A stretch of DNA of 64,000 nt from Bosea sp. ANAM02 (GCF_011764485.1 NZ_AP022848.1:4891301-4955300), one strand, 5' to 3'; shown: positions 1 to 11,131, counted from the first letter of the stretch. Notes: generated by a model from the sequence alone, not told the origin. Numbers and translations: made by a program.

Positions 1-38
1 TGACGCCGGCGATGGTGCAGGTCTTCAAGTGGCAGTGA
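1..38 (+). CDS. C-terminal end of an unidentified gene (partial)
   Basis: An open frame enters from the left edge and stops at TGA 36-38. Only about eleven residues are visible, ending VQVFKWQ, which is too little to identify a family. It would converge on the TadD-like gene that ends at 159. The 120 bases between the two stops show no gene and no clear terminator. Confidence 0.3.
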   Translation, partial: TPAMVQVFKWQ

Positions 39-158
39 AGCGTCTTCGCTCACCAACGATGTCTCGCTGACGCAAATGGCCGAAGCCTTGCAGCTCCGGC
101 CTTCTTTGGTTTCCACGCTGTCGTTCGCGACGCGCTCGAGCCGGGGCGGATAGCCGTT

Positions 159-1061
159 TCAGGCGGGCGGGGCGGCCGCGGGCCGCGGACCGGCTCCCTG
201 CGCGCCCTGAACGGCCGGCTGCCTCGCCGGCGCCTGGGCCTTGCCCTTGCCGCCCTTGAGCAGTTTCCAGCTATTCTGCTGGCTGACGCTGCGCTTGAGA
301 TAGGCGATCGTCTGGGCAGCCTCGGCCGGGCTCTGGTCGCGGCGGGCCAGCGTCTCGGCCTCGCCGAAGCGCCCTTGCAGGCCCAGCACCAGCACGAGGT
401 TCTGGCGGACGCGGGCATCAGCGCGTTCGGAGGCCGCGGCCTCGGACAGGATTCGCTCCGCCTCGGGCAGGTTCCGCGACAGGGCGAGCGACAGCCCGTA
501 ATTCGACATGATCGTCGGCTCGTTCGGGGCGAGCTTCAGCGCCGACTGGTAGATCTGCTGGGCACGGGCGTGATCGCCGAGCTGGTCGGCAACCGTGCCC
601 TGCGCCGACAGGATGCGCCAGTCCGGCCGCTCGGGCGAGTGCGCCCGCGACAGCACGTCGTCCGCCTCCTGGAAACGGCCGTTATCGGCGAGCACGCGGC
701 CATAGGCGCCGAGCAGCTCGCGATCGCCCTGATGGGTCAGGACGGCGCTCTGCAGCACGGCCAGCGCCTGCGCGTTCTGGTCGAGGCTGCGCAGCGCCCG
801 CGCATAATAGAAGGCGGCGTCGCGATCCTTCGGGTTGGCGTCGTAGCGCTTGGCCCAGCTGTCGCGCTCGGCCTGCCAGTCGGATGCGCTGCGCGGCTGG
901 CTCGCCTGGCTGCGGCCGATCGAGCCGGTGACATCGCCGAGGCCGCCGCGACCCTGGCACCCCGCCAGGACGAGCGCCGCAAGGCAGACGGCGAGGCCGA
1001 GGACGGGACGCGCGCGCCGCACGGGCTCGCGGGCTGAAGAATGGGGCCGGGCAGAAGACAT
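159..1061 (-). CDS. TPR-repeat lipoprotein, TadD-like (Flp/Tad pilus assembly)
   Basis: 300 aa. Residues 18-34 form a hydrophobic signal ending in the lipobox LAGC with Cys35, so the protein is probably a lipoprotein anchored in the outer or inner membrane. From about residue 70 to 260 there are tandem tetratricopeptide helices (for example the repeat around ARAQQIYQSALKLAPNEP). A lipoprotein signal followed by TPRs fits TadD, the pilotin-like part of the Tad pilus machine, and many alphaproteobacteria carry such a gene. No other tad gene is visible in the window, so the assignment rests on architecture alone. The start at 1061 is preceded by a GGGAGG Shine-Dalgarno at somewhat long spacing. 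The Pro/Ala-rich tail after residue 270 is low complexity. Confidence 0.65.
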   Translation of the reverse strand: MSSARPHSSAREPVRRARPVLGLAVCLAALVLAGCQGRGGLGDVTGSIGRSQASQPRSASDWQAERDSWAKRYDANPKDRDAAFYYARALRSLDQNAQALAVLQSAVLTHQGDRELLGAYGRVLADNGRFQEADDVLSRAHSPERPDWRILSAQGTVADQLGDHARAQQIYQSALKLAPNEPTIMSNYGLSLALSRNLPEAERILSEAAASERADARVRQNLVLVLGLQGRFGEAETLARRDQSPAEAAQTIAYLKRSVSQQNSWKLLKGGKGKAQAPARQPAVQGAQGAGPRPAAAPPA

Positions 1062-1190
1062 GGGCCGGATCGCCTCCCGAAAACGGGTCGTCGGATGGGT
1101 TCGTCTGGTCGATCCGGTGATAAAGCGTTAACCCTAATGCATTCTTAATTCCCGCCCCGGCACCCCTGCCCGAAACCGAAACAGCGCTCC

Positions 1191-2573
1191 GTGCACAGCC
1201 TCCTGACCTCCGCTTCTGCTGCCGCCATTCCCGTCCACGTCATCTCGGCCGGCAACTGGCCCGCGCTTCAGGACCAGCTCCCGGCCGCCCATCGCGGTTT
1301 CGCCCTCGCGCAGGGTTTCGCGGCCCGCGCCGGGCAGCATTGCCTGCTGCCGGATCAGCAAGGCGCGCTGGCAGCCGTCCTGCTCGGCATCGATGCCGGT
1401 GGGCGCCGGCCCGATCCGTTCGCGGCCGGGCGCCTTGCGGCCCTGCTGCCGGCCGGCGATTACGCGCTATCGGGCGAGGTCGGCGATCCTGCGCTGGCGG
1501 CGCTGAGCTGGCTGCTGCAGGGCTATCGCTTCGATCGCTACCGCAAGCCGAATCCGGCCCGCGCCCGGCTGGTCGTGCCCGGCGGCGTCGATGGCGAGGA
1601 CATCAGCCAGATCGCCGAATCCGCCATGCTGGCGCGCGATCTCGTCAACACGCCGGCCAACGAGCTCGGACCGGGCGAGATCGAGGCGGCGATCCGCGGG
1701 CTCGCCGGCGAATGCGGCGCGACCGTCACCAGCATCGTCGGCGACGACCTGATCACCCGCAATTTCCCGATGATCCATGCGGTCGGCCGCGCCTCGACGC
1801 GGGCGCCGCGGCTCGTCGACCTCGTCTGGGGCGATCCCGTCCATCCCAAGGTCACGCTCGTCGGCAAGGGCGTCGCCTTCGACACGGGCGGGCTCAATCT
1901 CAAGCCCGATGCCTCGATGCTCCTGATGAAGAAGGACATGGGCGGGGCTGCGGCGGCGATCGCCGCGGCGCGGATGATCATGCTGGCGAAGCTGCCGGTT
2001 CGTCTGCGCCTGCTGGTGCCCGCCGTCGAGAACGCCGTGTCGGGCAGCGCTTTCCGCCCGGGCGACGTGCTGGCGAGCCGCAAGGGCCTCTCGGTCGAGA
2101 TCGGTAACACCGATGCCGAAGGCCGGCTGATCCTGGCCGATGCGCTGGCGCTCGCCGACGAGGAGGCACCGGGGCTGCTCGTCGATTTCGCGACGCTGAC
2201 CGGGGCTGCCCGGACCGCGCTCGGCCCGGAGCTGCCGCCCTTCTACACCCATGACGAGACCCTCGCCGGCGAGATCGCCCGGCTCGGCATGGCCGTGAAC
2301 GACCCGGTCTGGCGCCTGCCGCTCTGGCCGCCCTATGACGGCCTGCTCGAGTCCAAGATCGCCGATGTCAACCACATCTCCGGCGGCGGCATGGCCGGCT
2401 CGGTCACGGCGGCGCTGTTCCTCAACCGCTTCGTCGAGAAGACCAGATCCTACGCGCATTTCGACATCTATGCCTGGAACCCCTCGAACAGGCCGGGACG
2501 GCCGGAGGGCGGCGAGTGCCAGGGGGCACGGCTGATCCACGCGCTGGTGAAGCAGCTTCATCCCGGCAGTTAA
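1191..2573 (+). CDS. leucyl aminopeptidase family protein (M17)
   Basis: 460 aa, GTG start. The protein has the two hallmark blocks of family M17: the metal/substrate Lys region GKGVAFDTGG near residue 225 and the signature NTDAEGRLILADAL near residue 305, which carries the Asp and Glu zinc ligands and the catalytic Arg. The length is close to the short rhizobial M17 branch rather than E. coli PepA (503 aa). It is a cytosolic, bimetallic aminopeptidase that releases N-terminal residues from peptides. A MarR regulator and an SH3-NlpC/P60 peptidase follow on the same strand. This grouping suggests a role in trimming peptides, perhaps from peptidoglycan turnover; the substrate is inferred. Confidence 0.9.
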   Translation: MHSLLTSASAAAIPVHVISAGNWPALQDQLPAAHRGFALAQGFAARAGQHCLLPDQQGALAAVLLGIDAGGRRPDPFAAGRLAALLPAGDYALSGEVGDPALAALSWLLQGYRFDRYRKPNPARARLVVPGGVDGEDISQIAESAMLARDLVNTPANELGPGEIEAAIRGLAGECGATVTSIVGDDLITRNFPMIHAVGRASTRAPRLVDLVWGDPVHPKVTLVGKGVAFDTGGLNLKPDASMLLMKKDMGGAAAAIAAARMIMLAKLPVRLRLLVPAVENAVSGSAFRPGDVLASRKGLSVEIGNTDAEGRLILADALALADEEAPGLLVDFATLTGAARTALGPELPPFYTHDETLAGEIARLGMAVNDPVWRLPLWPPYDGLLESKIADVNHISGGGMAGSVTAALFLNRFVEKTRSYAHFDIYAWNPSNRPGRPEGGECQGARLIHALVKQLHPGS

Positions 2574-2653
2574 GCCTGTTCCGCAAAGGCGATTGCGCGA
2601 AACCCGCCACGCGATAATGATACGGGTCCGTAACGATCTGGACCCGTTCCTTC

Positions 2654-3007
2654 ATGCCCCTGGAGATCAGGCCTTCGCAGGCGCTCAAGCTGTGGCGGCA
2701 GGTGCATCTCGATCTGGTGCGGGACCATGACGCCGATCTCTCGGCACGCCAGACCGCGATCCTGCTGACGGTCTATCTCGAATTGCCGCCGCATACGGTG
2801 CGCGGGCTCGCCGCGCAGCTCGGCGTGACCAAGCCGGTGATAACGCGCGCGCTCGATACGCTCGGCAAGCTCGGCCTGCTCACCCGCAAGCGCGACGAGG
2901 CGGACCGCCGCAATGTCGTGATCCAGCGCACCGTCGCCGGGGCACTGGCCGTCGAGCGGCTGGCCGATCTGGTCACGGAACACGCCAAGGAGATCGGTGG
3001 AAGCTGA
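2654..3007 (+). CDS. MarR-family transcriptional regulator
   Basis: 117 aa, slightly short for the family. A winged helix-turn-helix occupies about residues 35-95: the recognition helix region RGLAAQLGVTKPVITRAL is followed by the wing motif RKRDEADRRNVVI, with the conserved Asp-x-Arg pattern of MarR proteins. It lies 80 bp after the M17 peptidase and 41 bp before the NlpC/P60 gene, all on one strand, so it probably belongs to that operon and may control it. The ligand is unknown. No clear palindromic operator was found next to it. Confidence 0.75.
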   Translation: MPLEIRPSQALKLWRQVHLDLVRDHDADLSARQTAILLTVYLELPPHTVRGLAAQLGVTKPVITRALDTLGKLGLLTRKRDEADRRNVVIQRTVAGALAVERLADLVTEHAKEIGGS

Positions 3008-3048
3008 CGCCTCTCCCGAACTGCCGCCCGCCACGCTAGATTGCCGCC

Positions 3049-3906
3049 ATGACCGCGATTCTCGACCGCCGCATCCACGCTTTCCGCCCCGACCTCGCCG
3101 CGCGGGCGCTGACCGGACAGGTCGAGGCCGCCCGCTTCACCGACCCGCAGCCGATGCGCGTCGTCGCAGCCTCCGCCCCGATACGGCGCGAACCGCGCCC
3201 GGACGCGGCGCTCGATACGGAAGCGCTGGCCGGCGAGCTGGTGCAGGTCTATGAGCGCGAGGAGGGCTGGGCCTGGGCGCAGCTCGCCCGTGACGGCTAT
3301 GTCGGCTACATCCCCGATGACTTCTTACGGCCGGACCAGCCTGACCCGACGCATCGGGTCGCAGGCTTACGGACATTCGTGTATCCCGGCCCCTCGATCA
3401 AATTGCCGCCGCTCGCCGCGCTCTCACTCGGCGCCGGCGTCGCCGCGATCGAGAACAAGGGCGATTTCGCGGTTCTGGCCGATGGCGGCCATGTCTTTGC
3501 CGCGCATCTCGCGCCGATCGACCAGTTTGAACCGGATTTCGTCGCTGTGGCCGAACGCTTCGTCGGCGTGCCCTATCTCTGGGGCGGCAAGACCAGTCTC
3601 GGGCTCGACTGTTCGGGGCTGACGCAGCTTTGCCTGGCAGCGGCCGGCATCTCCGCGCCGCGCGATTCAGACATGATGGAAGCGACGCTCGGCCGACCGG
3701 TCGAACTGCGCGAGGACCTCGCCGGCCTGCAGCGCGGCGACCTCGTCTTCTGGAAGGGCCATGTCGGCATCCTGACCGCTCCCGACACGCTGCTCCATGC
3801 CAGCGGGCATGTGATGAGCGTCTATCGCGAGCCCCTGCGCGAAGCGCGCGACCGCATCCGCGCCAGGAGCTTCGGCGAGGTCACGGCCATCAGACGGCTG
3901 GGCTGA
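3049..3906 (+). CDS. SH3-domain NlpC/P60 family peptidase (YkfC-like)
   Basis: 285 aa. A bacterial SH3-like region (about residues 30-90, including the GWAWAQLARDGYVGYIP strand pair) precedes a second SH3-like segment and a C-terminal NlpC/P60 domain (about 165-285). The catalytic Cys is in LDCSGLTQ (near residue 187) and the catalytic His in GHVGIL (near 237). This SH3-SH3-NlpC layout is that of YkfC-type gamma-D-glutamyl-L-diamino-acid endopeptidases, which cut muropeptides. There is no signal peptide, so it probably acts in the cytosol on recycled peptides, which would fit the M17 peptidase upstream. It is followed by a family D palindromic repeat that separates it from the convergent mutS. 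Confidence 0.85.
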   Translation: MTAILDRRIHAFRPDLAARALTGQVEAARFTDPQPMRVVAASAPIRREPRPDAALDTEALAGELVQVYEREEGWAWAQLARDGYVGYIPDDFLRPDQPDPTHRVAGLRTFVYPGPSIKLPPLAALSLGAGVAAIENKGDFAVLADGGHVFAAHLAPIDQFEPDFVAVAERFVGVPYLWGGKTSLGLDCSGLTQLCLAAAGISAPRDSDMMEATLGRPVELREDLAGLQRGDLVFWKGHVGILTAPDTLLHASGHVMSVYREPLREARDRIRARSFGEVTAIRRLG

Positions 3907-3931
3907 CGCCCCGATCCATTAAAAGCGGGCC

Positions 3932-4044
3932 GTCATCCCGGGCGGAGCGAAGCGCAGACCCGGGATCCATGCCTGAACCTTCATCGGAGGCGATCCGGAA
4001 TGGATCCCGGATCGGCGCCGCTGACGCGACTTGTCCGGGATGAC
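3932..4044. repeat. palindromic repeat, family D (GTCATCCCGG ... CGGGATGAC)
   Basis: A 113-bp element with inverted ends GTCATCCCGG and CCGGGATGAC. Each end forms its own hairpin, and the inner parts (GGATCCATG-like and its complement) also pair. It lies between the convergent stops of the NlpC/P60 gene and mutS and may act as a bidirectional transcript end. Related copies are at 29704, 34238 and (split) 25471. Confidence 0.8.
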
Positions 4045-4069
4045 GGCCGTCCTTCGTAGGGCTTGAAAT

Positions 4070-6787
4070 TCAGGCGATGCCCTTCAGGCGATAGAGCGCT
4101 TCCAGTGCCTCGCGCGGGGTCATCTCATCCGGGTCGATCCCGGCGAGCGCCTCGCGCAGGCCGTCCGGCTCGCCCTCGACGACGACCGACGCTTGTCGGC
4201 GCTGCGGCACGGCGAAAAGCGGGAGGTCGTCGACCAGCGAGGCGACCGGCTTCTCGCGCTCGGTCTTCTCCAGTTCCCCGAGGATGGCGCGGGCGCGCTC
4301 GACCACGGCCGGCGGCAGGCCGGCGAGCTTGGCGACCTGGATGCCATAGGAGCGATCGGCCGCGCCCGGCACGACCTCGTGCAGGAAGACGACCTCGCCC
4401 TTCCACTCGGTGACGCGCACGGTCGCGTTGGCGACGCGGTCGAGCCGGTCTCCGAGCGCCGTCAGCTCGTGGTAATGCGTCGCGAACAGGCTGCGGCAGC
4501 GGTTGATCTCGTGGAGATGCTCGATCGCGGCCCAGGCGATGGAAAGACCGTCGAAGGTCGCGGTGCCGCGCCCGATCTCGTCGAGGATGACGAGCGCGCG
4601 CGGGCCGGCCTGGTTCAGGATCGCAGCAGTCTCGACCATCTCGACCATGAAGGTCGAACGGCCTCGGGCGAGATCGTCGGCCGCACCGACGCGCGAGAAC
4701 AGCCGGTCGACAATGCCGATATGCGCCGCGGTCGCCGGCACGAAGGAACCCATCTGGGCGAGCACCGCGATCAGCGCGTTCTGGCGGAGGAATGTCGATT
4801 TACCGGCCATGTTCGGGCCGGTGATCAGGCAGATGCGGCCGCCCTTCGCATCGCCGCCGGGCGGCGAGAGTTCGGTGTCGTTGGCGACGAAAGGCTTGCC
4901 GTCGCGTTTCAGCGCGGCCTCGACCACGGGATGGCGGCCCCGTTCGATGGTGAAGGCTGCACCATCATCGACCTGCGGGCGGCTCCAGCCCTCGCGGGTT
5001 GCGAGATCGGCCAGCGCGGAGGCGACATCCAGTTCGGCCAGCGCCAGAGCGGCGGCCTTGATCGGCTCGGCCTGGGCGAGCACGGCCTCACTGAGCGCAG
5101 CGAAGATCGCGAGTTCCAGCTTCAGCGCCCGGTCGGCGGCCGAGGCGATCTTGGCTTCGAGCTCACCGAGCTCGACCGAGGAGAAGCGCATCGCATCCGA
5201 CATGGTCTGGCGATGCACGAAGGTCGCGCGCCAGGGATCGCGCAGGAATTCCTCGCCCATCGCCTGCGGCACCTCGACGAAATAGCCGAGCATGGCGTTG
5301 TGCTTGATGCGCAAAGTCCGGCAGTTGGTCTCGGCGGCGTAGCGCGCCTGCAACTGGGCGATGACCTTGCGCGAGTCGATCTGGAGCAGGCGCAGTTCGT
5401 CGAGCGCCGGATCGAAGCCCTCTCGCACGAAGCGGCCGTCGCGGCGGTTGAGCGGCAATTCGTCGGCCAGCGTCGCATTGAGGCGCACCGGCAGGTCGGG
5501 ATCGCTTTCGCCGAGCGCCCGCATGGCGCGGGCGAGTTCGACGGGCAGTTCGCCGCGCCGGACCAGCAAGGCGGCGATCGCGCGGGCCGCATCGAGCCCG
5601 GCACCGAGCGCCGCGAGATCGCGCGGGCCGCCACGGTCGAGCGAGAGCCGGGCCAATGCGCGAGCGACATCGGGGACCTTCTCCAGGGCGAGACGCAGGT
5701 TCTCGCGCAGACCGGCATCCGCGACGAGCAGTTCGACCGCATCATGGCGCGCCGCGATGGCGGCGGGATCGGTCAGCGGGCCGGCGAGGCGCTCGGCCAG
5801 CAGGCGCGCGCCGCCCGGCGTCACCGTGCGGTCGATCGTGGCGAGCAGACTGCCCTGGCGCTCGCCGCCCAGCGTGCGGGTCAGTTCGAGATTGGCGCGG
5901 GTCGCGGCGTCGATCAGCATCGTCGCCGAGCCGGAATCGCGCACCGGCGCCGAGAGTGGCGGGCGGGCGCCGAGCTGGGTGCGCTCGACATAGGCGAGCG
6001 CCGCGCCCGCCGCCGCGATCTCGGCGCGGGTGAAGGCGCCGAAGGCGTCGAGCGTGGCCACGCCGAAGAACTCCTTCAGGCGCCGCTCGGCCGAGGCCGC
6101 ATCGAGACCGTCGCGCGCCAGCGGCGTCACCGGCACCGCGATCTCGCGCCAGAATTCCCTGAGCTCGGGATCGTCGTGGATCGCGTCCGGGCAGACGATC
6201 TCGCGCGGTTCCAGTCGCGAGAACTCGATTCCGAGCCGCTCCTGCGGCGTCTCCATCACGGTGAAGCGGCCGGTCGAGATGTCGATCGCGGCCAATCCGT
6301 AGAGCGAGGCCGCTTCGCCGGTCCGGCGGCGCGCAACGGCGACGAGCAGGCTGGCGCGGCCGGGTTCGAGCAGGCGTTCCTCGGTGATGGTGCCGGGGGT
6401 GACGAGGCGCACGACGTCACGCTTCACCACCGATTTGTTGCCGCGCTTCTTCGCTTCGGCCGGGTCCTCGGTCTGTTCGCAGACGGCGACGCGGTGACCG
6501 GCGGCGATCAGGCGCTGGAGATAGTCGTCGGCGCGCTCCACCGGCACGCCGCACATCGGGATGTCGTCGCCCTGATGCTTGCCGCGCTTGGTCAGCACGA
6601 TGCCGAGCGTGCGGGAGGCGATCTCGGCGTCGGCGAAGAACAATTCGTAGAAATCGCCCATCCGGTAGAAGAGCAGGCAGTCGGGATTGGCGGCCTTGAT
6701 CTCGACATACTGCGCCATCATCGGCGTGACCCGGTCGGGCGCCGCGGCAATGGGACGGGCGGTTTCGGAGGAGGAACTCTGGCGCAT
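4070..6787 (-). CDS. mutS: DNA mismatch repair protein MutS
   Basis: 905 aa, the full length for an alphaproteobacterial MutS. The mismatch-reading Phe-x-Glu motif is in GDFYELF near residue 46. The ATPase Walker A is GPNMAGKST near residue 655, followed by the Walker B/D-loop region [19 protein letters not shown] and the ATPase His in ATHYHELT. It binds base mismatches as a dimer and, using ATP, hands over to MutL for strand-specific repair. The gene stands alone. It is divergent from the chemoreceptor gene with only about 20 bp between the annotated starts, so the promoters must overlap or lie inside the coding regions unless the neighbour starts later. Confidence 0.98.
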   Translation of the reverse strand: MRQSSSSETARPIAAAPDRVTPMMAQYVEIKAANPDCLLFYRMGDFYELFFADAEIASRTLGIVLTKRGKHQGDDIPMCGVPVERADDYLQRLIAAGHRVAVCEQTEDPAEAKKRGNKSVVKRDVVRLVTPGTITEERLLEPGRASLLVAVARRRTGEAASLYGLAAIDISTGRFTVMETPQERLGIEFSRLEPREIVCPDAIHDDPELREFWREIAVPVTPLARDGLDAASAERRLKEFFGVATLDAFGAFTRAEIAAAGAALAYVERTQLGARPPLSAPVRDSGSATMLIDAATRANLELTRTLGGERQGSLLATIDRTVTPGGARLLAERLAGPLTDPAAIAARHDAVELLVADAGLRENLRLALEKVPDVARALARLSLDRGGPRDLAALGAGLDAARAIAALLVRRGELPVELARAMRALGESDPDLPVRLNATLADELPLNRRDGRFVREGFDPALDELRLLQIDSRKVIAQLQARYAAETNCRTLRIKHNAMLGYFVEVPQAMGEEFLRDPWRATFVHRQTMSDAMRFSSVELGELEAKIASAADRALKLELAIFAALSEAVLAQAEPIKAAALALAELDVASALADLATREGWSRPQVDDGAAFTIERGRHPVVEAALKRDGKPFVANDTELSPPGGDAKGGRICLITGPNMAGKSTFLRQNALIAVLAQMGSFVPATAAHIGIVDRLFSRVGAADDLARGRSTFMVEMVETAAILNQAGPRALVILDEIGRGTATFDGLSIAWAAIEHLHEINRCRSLFATHYHELTALGDRLDRVANATVRVTEWKGEVVFLHEVVPGAADRSYGIQVAKLAGLPPAVVERARAILGELEKTEREKPVASLVDDLPLFAVPQRRQASVVVEGEPDGLREALAGIDPDEMTPREALEALYRLKGIA

Positions 6788-6807
6788 CGCGCCGGCACGC
6801 TAGCAAA

Positions 6808-8724
6808 ATGTCCGGCCAAGGCCATCCGTTAGGACGGCTTTCAACAATTGAAAGCACTATTCGGCAGCCGAATCGGGCCAGGATCTCCCCATTGCTGCTG
6901 ATCAACCTCGCCGAGAGCCTGTTCTTCCTGCTGCTGGCAGGGCTGTTGCTGACCGTCGCCACGCCCCGGATCGGGGACCGCGCCTGGCTGCGTCAGGTCG
7001 TCGTCGGCATCCTGTTCGCGGCGGGCGCGCTGGTCAGCATGGGCAATCCCTTCGTGCTCCAGCCGGGTCTCGTCGTCGATTCCCGCAACAGTTTCGCGAT
7101 CCTCGCAGGGCCGGTCGGCGGACCGATCGCCTCCGTCCTGACTGCCGCGCCGCTCGTCGTGATGCGCTATCTCGGCGGCGGAGTCGGCATGGTGACGGGC
7201 ATCACCGGTATCCTCGCCCGCGCGCTGATCGGCATCGCCTATGCGTTCTGGCTGGCGCGCCGCCGGCGGCCGCTCGGCATCCGCGACCTCGCGGCGCTCA
7301 GCGCCATCGACGCCATCATCCTCATCGCCTCGGTCGGCTTCATTCCCGGCGCGGCCGGCGAACGCTTCCTGCGCGAGGCCGTGCCGGTGATGATCCTGGT
7401 CGGGACGATCGGCATCTTCCTCACCGGCATCATCGTCATCAACGACAGCGAGAGGCGTGAGACGGCCTATCGGCTGCGTACGCTGATCGACCGCGCGCCC
7501 GGCACGCTCTACCAGCGGCTGGTGCGGCCGGACGGCACGATGACCTATCAGTTCGCCTCCTTCGCCATCGACAAGCTGCTGGGGATCACCAGGGAGGAGG
7601 TCGAGCGCGATCCCGAGGTCTGGCTCGGCAAGCTCCTGCCCGAGGATCGGGCGCGCTTCGAGCAGCAACGCCGCGACCAGCAGGAGACCGAGACGTTCTG
7701 GCGCTTCGAGGGACGCTATCACGCGCCCGATGGCGGCATCGTCTGGCTTCGCAGCGAATCGACCAAGCGGCGCCTGCGCGACGGGACGCTGGTCTGGGAC
7801 GGCATCCTGCTCGACATCACCGCCGAGAAGACGCTGGAAACCCGCCGCGGCGAGATCGAAACGCTGCGCAAGACGACGCTCGATGCGCTCGCGAGCGATC
7901 TCGAACGCACCGTCGGCAAGGCATTGGGCGATGTCGGCGCCTCGCTGCACGGCATGCATGCGGCCGCCGGCCAGATGGTCGAGAACGCCAACAAGACGAC
8001 CTTGCGCGCCGAGAGCGTGACGCAGGAGGCCGACAGCGCCTCGCGCCGCATCGGCAGCGTCGCGGTCGCGGCCGAGGAGATCGAGGCCTCGATCCGCGAG
8101 CTCACCCGCCAGACCAGCCATGCCGACGACACGGTACGCGCCGCCGCATCCTATGTCCGCAGCACCCGCAGCGACGTCGCCGGGCTGACGGAAGCCGCCG
8201 ACAAGGTCCGCGCCGTGCTCGACTTCATCGAGGAGATCGCGGCCCGCACCAACCTGCTCGCCCTCAACGCGACGATCGAGGCGGCCCGCGCCGGGGCCGC
8301 CGGCCGTGGCTTCGCCGTGGTCGCCGGCGAGGTCAAGACGCTGGCCGAGCAGACCCAGAAGGCGACTCGCGACATCGCCGAGACGCTGGCCGATATCCGC
8401 GGCGCCGCGGCGACCGCCTTCGAGGCCGTGGCCCATATCGAAGGCACGATGACGACGATCGAGCAGACCTCGGGCGCGATCGCCGATGTCGTCAGCCGCC
8501 AGGCCGGCATCGCCTCGACCATCGCCGCCGACGCGCAGGCCGTGGCGCTGAGCGCCGATACGGTCACGGTCAATGTCGGCGCCGTCGGCGCCGAAGCGCG
8601 CGTCACCGGCGATGCCGCGATCCAGGTCGCGGACGCCGCCCGCAAGGTCGACGAGCAGGCCGAGGCGCTCGACCGCTATGTCGCGGATTTCGTGCGCAGC
8701 GTGCGCAGCGCCTCGCGGGCCTGA
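6808..8724 (+). CDS. methyl-accepting chemotaxis protein with LytS-type 5TM sensor and PAS domain
   Basis: 638 aa. Residues about 25-215 hold five or six membrane helices with the pattern of the 5TM receptor domain of LytS/YhcK proteins ([15 protein letters not shown], then GGPIA, then [13 protein letters not shown]). Next comes a PAS/PAC domain (about 225-350; [24 protein letters not shown] PAC region) and a C-terminal MCP signalling domain (about 365-638) with the conserved tip [20 protein letters not shown]. It should signal through CheW/CheA. No HAMP domain is recognisable, since the PAS domain stands between the membrane part and the signalling rod. The annotated ATG at 6808 is uncertain because it leaves 20 bp to mutS; a TTG at 6892 is an alternative just before the first helix. 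Confidence 0.85.
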   Translation: MSGQGHPLGRLSTIESTIRQPNRARISPLLLINLAESLFFLLLAGLLLTVATPRIGDRAWLRQVVVGILFAAGALVSMGNPFVLQPGLVVDSRNSFAILAGPVGGPIASVLTAAPLVVMRYLGGGVGMVTGITGILARALIGIAYAFWLARRRRPLGIRDLAALSAIDAIILIASVGFIPGAAGERFLREAVPVMILVGTIGIFLTGIIVINDSERRETAYRLRTLIDRAPGTLYQRLVRPDGTMTYQFASFAIDKLLGITREEVERDPEVWLGKLLPEDRARFEQQRRDQQETETFWRFEGRYHAPDGGIVWLRSESTKRRLRDGTLVWDGILLDITAEKTLETRRGEIETLRKTTLDALASDLERTVGKALGDVGASLHGMHAAAGQMVENANKTTLRAESVTQEADSASRRIGSVAVAAEEIEASIRELTRQTSHADDTVRAAASYVRSTRSDVAGLTEAADKVRAVLDFIEEIAARTNLLALNATIEAARAGAAGRGFAVVAGEVKTLAEQTQKATRDIAETLADIRGAAATAFEAVAHIEGTMTTIEQTSGAIADVVSRQAGIASTIAADAQAVALSADTVTVNVGAVGAEARVTGDAAIQVADAARKVDEQAEALDRYVADFVRSVRSASRA

Positions 8725-8845
8725 CCGCCCGCGACACCCCTCGTCATCGACAAGAGTTCTGTGAAGCACTCGCCGCTTGTGATCTCGGGCGCCGCCGCCG
8801 TATGGTCGGTACCCCTCGAGGAAACGCACAAGAAAAGACGCTTCG

Positions 8846-11131
8846 ATGAACGACCGTCCGACGACCAAGAGAGCCCGCCCGACCTTCACCGACCAGGAGG
8901 CCCTGCTGTTCCATTCGCAGGGACGGCCCGGCAAGCTGGAGGTGGTGCCGACCAAGCCGATGGCGACGCAGCGTGACCTCTCGCTCGCCTATTCGCCCGG
9001 CGTCGCGGTGCCCGTCCTGGCGATCGCGGAGGACCCGTCGCGCGCCTATGACTACACGACACGCTCGAACCTCGTCGCGGTGATCACCAACGGCACCGCC
9101 ATCCTCGGCCTCGGCAATCTCGGCGCGCTCGCCTCGAAGCCGGTGATGGAGGGCAAGTCGGTCCTGTTCAAGCGCTTCGCCGATGTCGACTCGATCGATC
9201 TCGAGGTCGATACCGAGGACCCGGACAAGTTCATCGAGGCCGTGCGCTATCTCGGCCCGTCCTTCGGCGGCATCAATCTCGAGGACATCAAGGCGCCGGA
9301 ATGCTTCATCATCGAGCAGCGCCTGCGCGAACTGATGGACATCCCCGTCTTCCACGACGACCAGCACGGCACCGCGATCATCGCCGCCGCCGGCCTGATC
9401 AACGCGCTCGACCTGACCGAACGCGACATCAAGACGACCAAGCTCGTCATCAACGGCGCGGGCGCGGCCGCCATCGCCTGCATCGAACTGCTCAAGGCGA
9501 TGGGCTTCAAGCCCGACAACGTCATCCTCTGCGACACCAAGGGCGTGATCTACCAGGGCCGCACCGAGGGCATGAACCAGTGGAAATCGGCCCATGCTGC
9601 GGTCACCGACCGGCGTACGCTGGCCCAGGCGCTGGACGGGGCGGACGCCTTCTTCGGCCTGTCGCAAAAGGGCGCGGTGACGCCGGAGATGGTCGCCTCG
9701 ATGGCGCCGAACCCGATCATCTTCGCCATGGCCAATCCCGATCCGGAGATCACGCCGGAGGAGGTCCATGCCATCCGCGACGACGCGATCATGGCGACCG
9801 GCCGCTCGGACTATCCGAACCAGGTCAACAACGTGCTGGGCTTCCCCTTCATCTTCCGCGGCGCGCTCGACGTGCGCGCCACCACCATCAACATGGAGAT
9901 GAAGATCGCGGCGGCCGAGTCGCTGGCGATGCTGGCCCGCGAGGACGTGCCGGACGAGGTCGCGGCCGCCTATCAGGGCTCGCGGCCGCGCTACGGCAAG
10001 GACTACATCATCCCCGTGCCGTTCGACCCGCGCCTGATCCATGTCGTGCCGATGGCGGTCGCCAAGGCGGCGATGGATACCGGCGTCGCCGGCAAGCCGA
10101 TCGTCGATACGGCCGCCTACAAGGCGCAGCTTTCGGCAAGGCGCGACCCGATCGCCGGCACGCTCAACCGCATCTTCGAGCGCGTCCGGCGCTATCCGAA
10201 GCGCGTCGTCTTCGCCGAAGGCGAGGAGGAGCAGGTCATCCGCGCCGCCGCCTCCTTCGTGGCGCAGGGGCTCGGCCAGGCCATCCTCGTCGGCCGCGAG
10301 GACCGCATTTCGGAGGTCGCGACCTTCCTCGGCGTCGATCTCGAAGCCAAGGGCATCTCGATCCAGAACGCCCGGCTCTCTCACCGCAATGCCGTCTATG
10401 CCCAGTATCTCTACGAGCGGCTGCAACGGCAGGGCTACCTGTTCCGCGACTGCCAGCGTTTGATCAACCAGGACCGCAACCATTTCGCCGCGGCGATGGT
10501 GGCGCTGGGCGATGCCGACGCGATGGTGACCGGCGTCACCCGCAACTACTCGATCGCGCTGGAGGAGGTCCGCCGCGTCATCGACGAGAAGCCGGGGCAC
10601 CGCGTGATCGGCGTCTCGATCGTGATCTCGCGTGACCGCACCGTGCTGGTCGCGGACACCGCGATCACCGAGATGCCGACGGCGCGTCAGCTCTCGGAGA
10701 TCGCGATCGAGGCGGCCGGCGTCGGCCGCAGGCTCGGCTACGAGCCCCGCGTCGCAATGCTGGCCTTCTCCAGCTTCGGCCATCCGGCCGGCGAGCGCTC
10801 GGAGAAGGTGCGCGAGGCGGTCGCGCTGCTCGACAACCAGCGCGTCGATTTCGAGTATGACGGCGAGATGGCGGCCGATGTCGCGCTCAACCGCGAGGTG
10901 ATGAGCCAGTATCCGTTCTGCCGGCTCTCCGGGCCGGCGAACGTGCTGGTGATGCCGGCCTTCCACTCGGCCTCGATCTCGACCAAGCTGCTGCAGGAAC
11001 TCGGCGGCGCGACCGTGATCGGCCCGCTGATCGTCGGCCTCGACAAGCCGATCCAGATCGTGCCGCTCGGCGCGAAGGATTCCGACATCGTCAACATGGC
11101 CGCGCTGGCCGCCTTCAATATCGGCGGCTGA
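8846..11131 (+). CDS. maeB: NADP-dependent malic enzyme with C-terminal phosphotransacetylase domain
   Basis: 761 aa, the usual length of MaeB. The malic enzyme part (about residues 15-430) contains the catalytic Tyr/Lys region [11 protein letters not shown], the metal site [10 protein letters not shown] and the Rossmann motif [10 protein letters not shown]. The C-terminal third (about 440-761) resembles phosphate acetyltransferase ([23 protein letters not shown]) but in this family it usually has a regulatory (acetyl-CoA-sensing) role rather than catalysis. The enzyme turns malate into pyruvate and CO2 with NADPH. The gene is monocistronic and is followed by a family B repeat. Confidence 0.95.
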   Translation: MNDRPTTKRARPTFTDQEALLFHSQGRPGKLEVVPTKPMATQRDLSLAYSPGVAVPVLAIAEDPSRAYDYTTRSNLVAVITNGTAILGLGNLGALASKPVMEGKSVLFKRFADVDSIDLEVDTEDPDKFIEAVRYLGPSFGGINLEDIKAPECFIIEQRLRELMDIPVFHDDQHGTAIIAAAGLINALDLTERDIKTTKLVINGAGAAAIACIELLKAMGFKPDNVILCDTKGVIYQGRTEGMNQWKSAHAAVTDRRTLAQALDGADAFFGLSQKGAVTPEMVASMAPNPIIFAMANPDPEITPEEVHAIRDDAIMATGRSDYPNQVNNVLGFPFIFRGALDVRATTINMEMKIAAAESLAMLAREDVPDEVAAAYQGSRPRYGKDYIIPVPFDPRLIHVVPMAVAKAAMDTGVAGKPIVDTAAYKAQLSARRDPIAGTLNRIFERVRRYPKRVVFAEGEEEQVIRAAASFVAQGLGQAILVGREDRISEVATFLGVDLEAKGISIQNARLSHRNAVYAQYLYERLQRQGYLFRDCQRLINQDRNHFAAAMVALGDADAMVTGVTRNYSIALEEVRRVIDEKPGHRVIGVSIVISRDRTVLVADTAITEMPTARQLSEIAIEAAGVGRRLGYEPRVAMLAFSSFGHPAGERSEKVREAVALLDNQRVDFEYDGEMAADVALNREVMSQYPFCRLSGPANVLVMPAFHSASISTKLLQELGGATVIGPLIVGLDKPIQIVPLGAKDSDIVNMAALAAFNIGG

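Noticed and set aside
4193..6832. 879-codon open frame on the plus strand opposite mutS
   Set aside because: It is a shadow of mutS in very GC-rich DNA: composition is dominated by Arg, Gly, Asp and Ala with no domain pattern, while the mutS frame has every family motif.
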